Position numbers and translations under genes: made by a program
Shown here: positions 1 through 9,663 of the stretch, in pieces
Layout of the letters: each line of letters begins with the position of its first letter
Numbering within the stretch: the first letter of the stretch is position 1
Origin: Blattamonas nauphoetae
Lineage: Eukaryota; Preaxostyla; Oxymonadida
NCBI GenBank assembly: GCA_033064195.1
Contig: JARBJD010000100.1
Span: 1 to 64,000 of the forward strand
Direction of reading: 5' to 3'
DNA: 64,000 nucleotides
The notes under the pieces: generated by a model
What the model was told of the DNA's origin: nothing
Databases searched by the model: none
What the model saw: the letters and a program-made list of their open reading frames with translations, nothing else

Positions 1-1029
1 GTGTGTGTACTGTGTCGTCGTCGAACGTCGAAGAAGTCCGAAGAGAAGGAGAACCTGCTGTCTCGGCAGGAGCTGGACGTGGTGGAGATGAAAGTGGATG
101 TGGAAGGGTCGCTGAACATGATGATCGATCAACAATCGAACAACTTCATGTCCGACACTCTTCGCAATTCGAAAGCAGGGGTTGCTGGGTTTACAGGAGA
201 TGTGGAGAAGGAAGGAACGAAGAAGGTGAATGAGACAGAAAAGGAGGAGATTCCGACAGTGCAATTTCTGTGTGAGGCGATTCGATGCGATGGGCAGTTT
301 GAGACGTGCATTGTGGACATCCGCCAGTCTTTGTTCAACAGAATCCACAAACCAGCACCGAATGCGGCTCCTCTGCCTCGGTTCCAGATTGCGTATGATA
401 TTGGTGAGGGTCTAAAGCGGATGGAGAAGGACGCTGCTCTTCGGCGATTCATGTTCAAGTTGAATCCTCATCGTGTGTTGCTCGGATCGGAGGACCAAGT
501 TTTTCTGAAAGTAGAAGAGACAGCCGCTGTGCCTCCCGACAAACACACTCTGCACCCACCCGACGCGAGCGAACCCCACCCAACACCGCATCGTCGCGTT
601 GACGGGATCAGTTCGTTCGACAACGACAATCTGCAGCGATGGGTGGCGCCCGAGCTGAGCGAGATGGAGAAGAGTGGGGAGGAGAAGGCAGCGATGACGA
701 AAGAGGATCTGCGAGCAGCGTCGGTTTTTAGCTTGGGCCTTGTCCTGTTTGAGATGGAGACTGGAATGGTTCCGTTTGGAGAGATTGACGGGATCAGTGC
801 ACAACGTCAGCTGGGAACAGGAACAAGGCCGAACATGACAAACGTGGGTGCAGAAATGAAAGAGCTGATTTCGGAATGTCTGGACGTCGACAAGACAGCT
901 CGGCCGACACTGTCGAGCATTCAAGAGCGATTGGTTGAAATCGGGAAGAAGACGGCGCAGCTGACGAGCGAAGAAGCGCAGTCTGTTCTGGGACACCTGA
1001 AGGGACAGGCCGAACCAGCTCCAGCGTGA
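1..1029 (+). CDS. C-terminal part of a beta-helix receptor pseudokinase (5' end outside the window)
   Basis: The frame is open from base 1, so the gene begins upstream. The first residues (CVLCRRR) match the end of the membrane segment and the basic stop-transfer motif of the complete relative at 35348-41336. A linker of about 85 residues follows, then a protein-kinase-like fold. Visible landmarks are an activation-segment end (WVAPEL), a helix-F-like AASVFSLGLVLFEMETGMVP, and a last lobe ending near DKTARPTLSSI. The catalytic loop reads FKLNPHRVLLGSED, without the HRD aspartate, and no DFG follows it (VFLKVEET). The helix-F aspartate is replaced too. I infer a pseudokinase in the cytoplasm that signals by binding rather than by phosphotransfer. 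Stop is TGA at 1027-1029. Confidence 0.75.
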   Translation: MCVLCRRRTSKKSEEKENLLSRQELDVVEMKVDVEGSLNMMIDQQSNNFMSDTLRNSKAGVAGFTGDVEKEGTKKVNETEKEEIPTVQFLCEAIRCDGQFETCIVDIRQSLFNRIHKPAPNAAPLPRFQIAYDIGEGLKRMEKDAALRRFMFKLNPHRVLLGSEDQVFLKVEETAAVPPDKHTLHPPDASEPHPTPHRRVDGISSFDNDNLQRWVAPELSEMEKSGEEKAAMTKEDLRAASVFSLGLVLFEMETGMVPFGEIDGISAQRQLGTGTRPNMTNVGAEMKELISECLDVDKTARPTLSSIQERLVEIGKKTAQLTSEEAQSVLGHLKGQAEPAPA

Positions 1030-1617
1030 TCACTCAGTCGAGTCCCTAAGACAACACCATTTCTTTCTCAGAGTGTCTTCCTTGTTCCTTCACCACACTT
1101 CACCTCATCTCTCAAGAATCACTCTGCCACGTCACTCTCTTTGCTTCGACCAACCATCATCTTTCACCCACCTCATCCTCACCAACCACCTCCTTCTTAA
1201 TGTCTTCCTTTCTTCTGGTTCTCAGTTGGACCCACATCGCTCTCCTCTTTGTTTCGAGAGACACACTGTCTCGTGTCTCTCTTGTTCATGTCAACTCACT
1301 CTCTTCAGTTCCACAGAGCACTCCTCATCTTCTTTCGTCAGCGATTCTGCTTCTCCATTGATCAGATCTGAGTCTTCCTCGCCATGTCAAATATCGAATT
1401 GTTGGTGTTGACACGTCACACCTCTTTCTTCCATCCAACATTTCTTTGTTCTGTTGAAGGAGACTCAAAGAAAGCTGTGATTTTTGTTTGTCTCGACTTG
1501 ATTTGCTTTGTGGTTTCTGGTTTTCTTCATGTGATTCCTTTTCTCTCAACAATTCAACACATATCACTCATTTCTCATTTCTTGATTTCCCATCGTCCAC
1601 ATGTCACCCATTGCATG
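1030..1617. other. Intergenic, pyrimidine-rich, no gene recognised
   Basis: Downstream flank of the pseudokinase gene up to the Tc1 insertion. The strand is rich in C and T, and short open frames in it have no recognisable content. Nothing else seen. Confidence 0.5.
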
Positions 1618-1619
1618 TA

Positions 1620-1652
1620 TACTGCCCGACACGACGTCCTGATCCGGCTGTA
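1620..1652 (+). repeat. Left terminal inverted repeat of Tc1 copy 1
   Basis: 33 bp beginning TACTGCCCGACACGACG, preceded by a TA target duplication at 1618-1619. It matches the inverse of 3043-3075 with one mismatch. Confidence 0.93.
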
Positions 1653-1849
1653 AAACGGATGTATTTTTCTGAATAGAGGCACAATGTGGTTCAATTTTCT
1701 ATGAATACTAATTTTGAGGGTTAGACACAGTTTGACAATAAAGTAGAAACCAAAAAATTCTGTGTGACGCGAAAACTGTAAAATAAAAAAAATGATGGTC
1801 ATGATGTTCGCGACATGACATCTGATCCACTTCATCCAGCTCGACCACT

Positions 1850-2846
1850 CTAATATTTCGTCATTTTTCCTTCATGAGAGTAACACTCGAGGAGGCGGTC
1901 ACCGTATGAGAGAACGATGTTGTCGATACTTTCTTGTGGGATCGATTTCCAGCATCTCACGATTGCTTTCCGCAGTGAGTCAATTGTGTCATAAACTTCG
2001 AAATTCTCATATAATTTGGTAGTGAGCATTGCCCAGACGTGTTCAATTGGGTTCAAGTCGCTAGAGAGAGGTGGAAGGAATTTGTGACTGATATTCGCCA
2101 ATTCAATTCGGGGAAGTTCCGTTTTATTCTTGTGCCAACCCGCATTATCGCTCAGAAGGACCCGTGTGTCGAGTGGAGGGTCCATCTGAGCGTTTGTGAG
2201 TCCGTTGATGAGGGCATCTGTGTAGATTCTGCCGTTGATGTTCTCTTCTGTGATGAAGAGATTGCTTTTGAACCCAACTCCAACACATCCCCAAATGTTG
2301 AGTTTGATTGGATGAGCGCGTGATTCTGATTCGGGTCGTTGTGTGTCTTTCTCACTTAATGACCGGTAATACTTATCTGGTCCTCTCCCTCTCACAGTTT
2401 TCTCGTCGTCAAATAGACACAGGTCAGGAAGATAGCCTTTTGAAAGAGTCTCTTTGGCGAAGTCGAATCTGTTTTTGATGTGGTGTGGTTGGAAGGGGGG
2501 AACTTTTATGATGTTTGTGGAGACCTATTTTGTTTGCTTTCAGGAAGCGTTGGAAGGAACGGTCGGATCCTGGCAATTTGAGATCTCTTTTCAATTGGAT
2601 TGCGGAGCTGTATGTTTTGTTCTTGATCGCAAGCTGGACATTTTTGAGTGTTTTGTTGGGATAGAGGTGTGACTGGGGTTTATGATTCACAACTCGCGGT
2701 CGATCGGTGACGATGAGAGTGTGAGAGTACTTTGAGACTGTGTTGACAGAGACTTTCAGATGGCGAGCTGTTTCATTTCTTCCTTTGCCTTTCCTTCGTT
2801 CTTTCTGAATCTTTCTTTGATTCGACAGAGACAATCTTGGAACCAT
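1850..2846 (-). pseudogene. Tc1-like DD34E transposase with one frameshift
   Basis: The N-terminal part (2846 down to about 2470, ATG giving MVPRLSLSNQRK) has a helix-turn-helix pattern (ARHLKVSVNTVSKY) typical of paired-like transposase DNA-binding domains. The catalytic part reads CLFDDE (first Asp), VLLSDNAGWH (second Asp) and DLNPIEHVW (Glu). There are 34 residues between the second Asp and the Glu, so this is DD34E. The two parts are in different frames; the shift lies near 2470, where the alternative frame reads directly into FAKETLSKGYLPD. Total length is about 330 residues, normal for the family. It cuts and pastes the element at TA dinucleotides. Confidence 0.88.
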
Positions 2847-3042
2847 TGTTGAGCGCAATCAGAGGCGAATCACGTGTCCTGTCGTTCTACGAATGTCCCC
2901 CAACTTTAGTATTTCACGTCATTCTCTTCTACTGTTCACTACAGTTCTTTCAAAAAAATTCAGGAGATGTCTAACCCCGTGGAGTTGAAGTAAGTGAAAA
3001 AGGAACTCTCATCTCTCTCTTGTTCTGTCAAAAAACAAAAAA

Positions 3043-3075
3043 TACAGCCGGATCAGGTCGTCGTGTCGGGCAGTA
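3043..3075 (-). repeat. Right terminal inverted repeat of Tc1 copy 1
   Basis: Reverse complement of the left end, followed by a TA duplication at 3076-3077. Confidence 0.93.
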
Positions 3076-3752
3076 TAAAAGCAGGTTTCATTTCAGCTCA
3101 ACGTCGTTTAGACGAAAACTGTAAGAGCAATTTTGAGAATTTGGAACTGAATATAATGATTCAAAACGATAAACGTATTGTCAAACACACAAAAGATGGT
3201 GATTTTGATCGAACCAAAAGAAAAATAGTTTGGATTTGGCCTCAACTCCACAGCTTTTTATCGGCACACCAAACATCTGCTCATCTATTGCTCGCTCCAA
3301 AATACAATGTACTTCGACCAACATTCAACAACTCCCCAAATTGCCAACGCCAAAGCCGAACAAACAGTTTGACGACTTTGTCTCGACTTCACTGTCAAAT
3401 GCTTCCAGCTCTTCCTTGAAATGATTATACACCGGATATATGGCGACTGCATATCATTGCGTCCCGTGATGCTGAATGCCCTCCTCGTTCTGGTGAATGG
3501 TTTGCCTAGACAAGATTGCCTTCTATCTCGTTGATACTTTTCCCAGACGATTTTCGGACCCGTTCTGCCATCCGGGACATGAACTACTTACAAGCCGTTG
3601 AGCGATATTGTGAGATGACGTCTGGAGATGTAGTTCCAGTCTGGTTGTTGTTCTGTCACATTTTCAGACGAGTCTCCCAGAATTGTTGTGTGTGCTTGGT
3701 GTGATTTACATTTTCACATTTTATTGTTGTTACTTGTGATTTCTTAAATCAG
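3076..3752. other. Right flank of Tc1 copy 1; possible upstream exon of the solenoid gene
   Basis: No complete gene seen. A plus-strand frame at 3516-3704 could be an upstream exon of the solenoid gene that follows, because an intron-like 3' end (TTCTTAAATCAG) precedes base 3753. I could not find a splice combination that keeps the frame open, so this is left unassigned. Confidence 0.35.
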
Positions 3753-5438
3753 GAAAATCATCAGAAGATGAATTGGATCGCATCTGTCAATCGACGATTC
3801 CCTCCTTCCTTCTCGAATCGATGCTCGTCATGAAAAACACCACTGTGATCACCGAAGTCTGTCCTCCTCCACGTTCCCTTCATTTTGTCCAGATCGGACA
3901 TTGTCTTCTGTTGATGACTTCCACTCTTCCATCGTCTTCCACCTTCCTCGCCCACCACAAACCCAAATTTCTCGCATTCATCGATCATTGTGCGAGCACT
4001 CTGCCAATGGATCGCTTCTCATCAATTGAATACAAACTTGATTCCTCCCCACATCTTCCAATTCTCTCCCAACTATGCTTCTCCCCACATCCTCAAATCT
4101 CCAAACTGCCGCTCAACGTGCTCTTCCGATCCAGTGTTGTATATGAAACACGTGATTTCCTCCAAAAACTCAAAATCCCGTCTGTCTCGACTGAATGGTT
4201 GTCGAAGTCAATCCCATTCGTCGAACAATTGTGTGGAATGCTGACCGAACATGTTTCACAAATGAGGTCACTCTTCACCGAATCCACACCGGACGATCCA
4301 ACCATCTCTTCTCTCTCCGCCAAACTTCCCGACGAATCCCCACATCTCTTCAGAAACGCTGTGTTGGAAATGCTTTGCGAAGGATTCTCTCTCACCGAGA
4401 ATCTCCTCGCCGGCTCGAACCGCGTCTTCGAAGAAGTCTGCCCTTGTCTCTCCTCATCATCCCCAGATTCTCCTCACCTGCGACTTTGCTCCTCTTCTGA
4501 AAGCAACCATCATCGCCTGTCTCGATCTGCTTGATCTCACCAACACAGAACCAAATTGTGGTCCTCCAGGCCAAACTGACCTTCTGGTCAAGCTCATCGA
4601 CTGCTCGTGGAAATCAACAACTTGCTGTCTCATGGGCAGTTGCTCAACTCTGAATCGACTCGTCGGAAACACTTTCTCCGATCCTTCGGACCTGTGCTCG
4701 CTTTTGGAGCGGACATGCCGCCACTCGCTGCCCACATGTCCCACTCATCTTAAAATGATCGACATCATCTGTTCAAGACTCCCCCACAGCTTCCCTCGCT
4801 TGCTGGAAGAGGATCTCGTCCACCGAGTGATCAATGCATCCAAACCGACAACAATTCCAACAACACACAAACAGTTCCACATGAATCTCATCAAGGCTCT
4901 GGAGGAGCTGATCAAGAGACACAAATTCATCAAAAACCGGGAAGACGAGTGGAGAAGAGTCCGACAACTTCAGTTTCAACGAGTGTTGAAGCCAGCCCAA
5001 CAATATCTTCTATTCATTCTTCAGCGAGAAGAGTTCACCCTCAACGTTCCTGCATATCACAAACCGGACAGAATCAGGAGTGACAATCTGTTATTTCAGA
5101 CACTGCAGCTCGAGCGGGATCTGTTCACAATTGGTGAGATTGTGGAGACTGGAAGAGAGGAGTGGGAAGTGGGGTGGTTGGTGGAGATGACAGCAGAGAA
5201 AGAGTTGGGTGCGAGACTGGAGCGGATCAGAGAAAACGATGAATGGATGAGAAAGAACAAGAAGGAGAGATGGAAGGCGAGAGTAGTGAGACGACGAGAA
5301 GCAGGACACGAAGATGCGATGGAAGGATGGTTGTTGAAGCAAGATCGTGGAAATCGAACCATGATTGTGAAATATCTTGAAAATGTGGGAGAGGAGAGTG
5401 GGATGAACACGCAATATGGGAAGGACGGAGGGAGATGA
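3753..5438 (+). pseudogene. Alpha-solenoid (HEAT/ARM-like) family protein, one frameshift
   Basis: A long, mostly helical protein without recognised catalytic motifs. It begins after a probable 3' splice site (AAATCAG) and opens with KSSEDELDRICQSTIP. Leucine-rich helical pairs run throughout, and the end is strongly charged, with a coiled-coil-like stretch (about 5130-5400) rich in Arg and Glu. The reading frame changes once between about 4435 and 4465. Downstream the other frame continues with LLTCDFAPLLKATIIACLD, which reads as the natural continuation. The break is close to a CCCC run, so an assembly error is possible. No function is assigned. The protein resembles, in style, the other solenoid genes in this window (17041-23879, 59865-60938, 63359-64000). 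Confidence 0.6.
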
Positions 5439-6636
5439 CAGATTGCGAGGGAAATATCACGTTTCATGCCACATTTTGATCATTTTGGCTCCACTCTGAA
5501 CAATCATTCAAAAGGTGAGACAAACCTTATGGAGGTTGATTTGTTGGGACCGTCGTCGAGCTGCGGGATGGTCGTGGTGTGCGAAGACGTTGAGAGGACA
5601 GAAAAGGGGATGCTTCTTGTTCTGGAACGATCCTCCGATCGGAAACAGGACCATGTGATGCATTCGGATAGGCGATACCATCGGGAACCTTTGCACATCT
5701 CCTGTCAAAAGTGATGGCTTCCGAAGCTCGAATGGTCCTCTTCGTCTTGCGTATTCAGCGTCATCTGTTCCGCTGATGAAGAGCTGGTCAGTGCGAGGAT
5801 TCGAGTCCGTTCTGATCTCCAAAACGAGAGGTGAACATGTCCCCACACTGTGCGAGGTATCGATCTTCTTTGGTCTCTCCACTCCACCAACACACATCCT
5901 CTTCCTTTCTCTCCTCGCCACACTCGAACCATCTTCTCCCCCACAAACAGCACTCCTCCCATCTCCACTTCCCCTTCCACATCCAACTCTACCATCTCTT
6001 ATGAGCGGGCTTGATGCATCTGTCCAGCCATCCATCCAACAAGAAGAGACGAGCATGGATTGTTGCTGAGTCAGTGCTTCTTCGAGACCACACTTCCTCC
6101 ACTCCGACAAACAATCAGGTGCACGACTGGTTGGTCAGGCATTGCGAACACAAAGTCGGAGATGAGGAAGAAGGTGGATTGACTGGCCGAAGGAGAGCTG
6201 ATCCCTTCGTGGTTCGTGCAGAGTGTGAAAACATGATTTAGGGTTGTTTCAGTTGAGATGGTCTGTTGAATTGCGAAGTGTTCGTCGTCGCGAGTGTCGG
6301 CGTTGGCGTTGGACCAGGAAGAAGTGTGGCAGCCAGTGAACGACGTATTCTGCGACAACACACATCACCCATCCCCACAATCACGGTTCCACACAGAGCG
6401 TTTGAGCACGACCAAACCGAACAACCCTCAAGTCCCTCCTCAATCCCTTCCACACCACTCCAAAATCCCTCTCCACTTACCCCACCCTCTCCCGCCCTCA
6501 GTCTAACACTGGACAGTGTCCAATCCACTCAACAGACCAATTCACAACAAGCCTATGATGCAACTGTTTTGAGTGTGTGAAATATAAAACCAAAGAGAGA
6601 AGAGAAGAAGGAAAATATGAAGTGGTGTGGGCTGTT
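5439..6636. other. No confident gene; several unrecognised open frames
   Basis: Open frames include 5466-5714 (+, 82 residues), 5508-6110 (-, 200 residues) and 6266-6580 (+). None has a recognisable domain, and they overlap on opposite strands. The last 500 bases of the stretch are rich in CCA and TCC on the plus strand. It may contain relics, but I cannot assign a gene. Confidence 0.3.
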
Positions 6637-8568
6637 TCATTCATCCATCAGGACAGGAATCGTTCCTCCAACCATCTGCGGCTGGGACACAACTTCAGCT
6701 GATTCAATCTCAATTGCATCGTCCTCAAGGAAGATGCACACAGCGAATCGGAAGGGAACTGGGATGTTCGTGAAGAATACTGGCTGTGTCTCTCCATCTT
6801 GCGACAGTCTCAGTGTTCGCTTTCCTTCTCGTCCATCCGCCTCCAACACCACTCGCTGTCCCGCTCTTCCATCCAAACATGCTGAACCTCTGTTTGTATC
6901 TTTCCAGTTCTGTTGGGCAAATCGAAACTTTGGAAACACGTTCCATCCAGCTCCTCCCTTCTGTCTGGTGAAGGAGACTGTGAGAGCCTCGTTGCTCAGA
7001 CTGGACGAGATGATTCCAAATGTGAAATTGTATGTCTCTCCTTTTCTGATTGTGAGTGACAGACGAACAACAACTGCTCCAAACTCGAAAGAGAGAAGCG
7101 AGTCATGAGAATACTGTGATTTTGTGAAGACATTTCCAGACACTGTCCAATGTCTTCTGTCGAACAGTTCGATCGCTGCTGCTCCAATCTGAGATCGGAT
7201 AACAGTTCCTTGTCTTGCTCGAGACGATGCGAGAGGTCCATTTGAACGAACTCCACTCGAATGAGGTGCTGGCTGAAGAGGAGGTTGGGTCTGGTTCGAT
7301 CTCGATTCGGCCAACTCTCGTTCCAAACGAACGATCTTCTCTTGATCGAGCTTACGGGCGTTCTTTTCCATTTCGAGCGCGGAATGGAGTTCTGTTTCGT
7401 CCTTGTCTTTCAGTTTCCAAACTCCTGAGGGAGTGTTCACAAGGCAACGGAACACTCCAAACGAACATAATTGACGACTCGTCACTCGAGTCGCGGGGTT
7501 CTGAACAGAAAACAAGAAAAGGAGAAATAATGAAGAAGAAGAAAAACACGAATCGATAATGAAAGAGGAGAAAGTTGCAAGTTAACAAACAGGATCTACC
7601 ATTCGCATCAAAAGCGCGCGTTCTTCTCCTCCACAATCTGACTTAATCATCGACACGCGGAACGACCCAATCTCACGAAACAAGCGAGCGGCATTCTGAC
7701 TCCTGAAAGGCGGTTCACCAAACAGAAGCCAGTGAAGAACAATCCCCAACGCCCACACATCCGATGAGCACGTCGCCCTTCCTGTTTTCGATTCCATTCG
7801 TTCCGGCGACACATACAGTTGAGACATCACCGAACGCGTGCTACTCACATCTTCCGATTCCGCCGCCCCCAAATCACCTGAACGAACAAAAGAAGAAAGA
7901 GAACAAGAAACATGGAAAAATGAGAAAGGAGAGAAAGACAAACACAATTTGAAGTGCCCACCAGGGAAAAGAAGAATGTTCTCCATCTTCACATCTCCAT
8001 GTGCTGTCGCTCCGCATGAGTGGTTGTGCATCAAGTTCAGCGCAGACGAAACATCCACCATCACTCGATAAACAACCTGAAAACACAAGAAACACAAACA
8101 CAACAATAATCAATCCCAGAACAACATCCAACCCAAAGAACAACAAAATCAACAACAATCAACAAGAAAACAACATTTCAAAAACAAACTTCGCGAGCCA
8201 CAAGAACTCCACGGGATGTGTGGTCCTTCACGATATCTGCAAGCGACTGTTCCCCAAGTTCCATCACAATCACCTTCATATTCCCCATCGACGCCAATTC
8301 TTTCAGTCCAACAATTCCTGGATGATCGAACTTTCGAAGTCGATTAACTTCACGATCTATTCGTTCCTTGTCTTTTGGTGTCACACACGGTATCATCTTT
8401 CCCGCATAATGCTTCTGAGTTGAATTCTCTATCAATTCAATCACACTGCCGAAGCCTCCTGAGTTGATTTGTTTCACGTACGAATCTGAACAAAAATGAA
8501 ATCATAAAGCGTATTGAAATGCAAGAAAGGAACATACACCCATCAGGGACTTCGATGATATCTGTCAT
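6637..8568 (-). CDS. Protein kinase with C-terminal SPRY-like domain (five exons)
   Basis: Exons on the minus strand are 8538-8568, 8190-8485, 7944-8076, 7591-7877 and 6637-7500, joined in frame to give 536 residues. Introns are 52, 113, 66 and 90 bp; the first begins GTATGT, the others GTTTGT, and all end CAG. The kinase landmarks are a glycine loop (SGGFGSV), an ATP-site lysine (YAGKMI), a helix-C glutamate, a catalytic loop HGDVKMENILL (Arg of HRD replaced by Gly, Asp kept), KLCDLGAAE in place of DFG, SPERM for APE, and SDVWALGIVLHWLLFG. It therefore looks active. A charged linker follows, then a SPRY-like beta-sandwich (GIISSSLSNEALTVSF, VVLEADGREGKRTLRLSQD, VFFTNIPVPFRFAV). The end MVGGTIPVLMDE is shared by all SPRY family members here. 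The start ATG (MTDIIEVPDGY) is chosen because an in-frame stop lies upstream. The substrate is unknown. Confidence 0.85.
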
Positions 8569-8915
8569 ATCAACAATTTTGGTTTTGCTAGACTTGTCAC
8601 TTGAAGATCTCCCCACAGACAATTCCTACCAAGGAATCTCATCGATGATGAGCCGATAAATGACAAATCTGTAGAGATGAGAGTCACGTACAGGTGAAAG
8701 GGATGATTGGATTCGTGGCTTAAACAAATGATGATACTTTTCCGAGACCAAAAGACTCGAAAACTCGCAATCCATGACTCTGGACAATTTGAGATACATC
8801 ATTGATAGAAAACGTCAGTGAGAAAAGAGAGTGGAATCTCGGAGAAACGGAAACGGTGAAGGAATAGTGGGTACTCTTAAAACAGAATGTGGAGATAGAT
8901 CAACAAAAGCCTGAC
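8569..8915. other. Intergenic between the kinase-SPRY gene and the MRH-like gene
   Basis: Upstream flank of the kinase gene. Bases 8590-8640 resemble the 5' flank of the paralogue at 55364, so they may be a conserved leader. No other gene seen. Confidence 0.4.
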
Positions 8916-9444
8916 TTAGATGCGATCGAATCTGGACGGCTTCATGATATTTGGGCGAGGGCATCCCGCAGGGTGATACCACGTCACACGGTAATCGAAC
9001 GCCGCAAAGCGCTTGACGGTTTTCCGATCAACGCGACTGCACAGAATCTCAAACACAAGCGACGCTCCCATCTCGCTCCCATTGTCATAAGTTGTGCGAA
9101 TCCCCTTCGGCAGGTGGAATGGTTTGTCTTGGATCAGCGAGTGCTTCACTGTGCTCAGCAACCCGTGTGGGTAGCACTTCATGCGATCCTCGTCCTCGTA
9201 GTCTTCTGCAATCGTCACGGCCACTGTGTCCGAACCGCGAGTGCATTCAGACGGTCTTGCGACAGGCCCCATATAGTTGTAATATAGTGTTTCATTGTCG
9301 AACTTCGCGACGTGGCTGGTGCTGAAAAAGTGAATCACGAGAAGAACTAGAAGCACACCCGTTCAGCGTGAGTTTTTCGACGTCAAAGACAAAGGCGTCA
9401 AAAACCACGGCAGCGAATGAAGGTGTCAAGAAGAGGTAGAACAT
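8916..9444 (-). CDS. Small secreted protein with a mannose-6-phosphate-receptor-like (MRH) signature
   Basis: Two exons, 9359-9444 and 8916-9321, separated by a 37-bp intron (GTGTGC...TTTTTCAG). Splicing joins KLTLNG to TSHVAKFDNETL in frame. The N-terminus (MFYLFLTPSFAAVVFDAFV) looks like a signal peptide. The body has a TYDNGSEMGASLVFEILCS strand followed by a WYHPAGCP end. That resembles the last part of MRH/M6P-receptor and Atg27-type domains, where a strand ending in Cys is followed by a W-x-T-x-x-A-C-P motif. Potential N-glycosylation sites are NGT, NET and NGS. It lacks a clear membrane anchor, so it may be luminal or secreted. The fold call rests on pattern only. The start lies about 220 bp from the divergent beta-helix gene. 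Confidence 0.55.
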
Positions 9445-9663
9445 GATGTTGATGTTATCAGTTTGAAAAAAAGCAACCCATAATAAGGATGAAATCATAG
9501 TTTCGTGAGAGTCGTGTTCTTCCCTGATCATCAATACTCAACCATATTGGTATTTTCTTCACTATGTCCCCAAATAAGTTTGAGGATGACGTGCATTGTG
9601 AGTTCATTCTCACCTCTGCTTGGAGGTGGAATAAGATCATCCCATTGTTTCAATTTCACATTC

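Larger units (their letters stand above)
1620..3075 (-). mobile_element. Tc1/mariner-superfamily DNA transposon, copy 1 (1456 bp)
   Basis: Both ends carry a 33-bp inverted repeat beginning TACTGCCCGACACGACG, differing at one base between the ends. The element is flanked by TA duplications at 1618-1619 and 3076-3077, the Tc1/mariner target site. A minus-strand transposase fills most of the interior. The same family recurs at 15559-17013 in the opposite orientation. The ends look intact, but the transposase has one frameshift, so this copy is probably not autonomous unless that shift is an assembly error. Confidence 0.93.

Noticed and set aside
412-996. 194-residue minus-strand open frame opposite the pseudokinase tail
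   Set aside because: Antisense shadow of a clear kinase-like coding frame with no recognisable content.
5508-6110. 200-residue minus-strand frame
   Set aside because: Overlapped by plus-strand frames of similar length, unusual composition, no motif; not supported as a gene.
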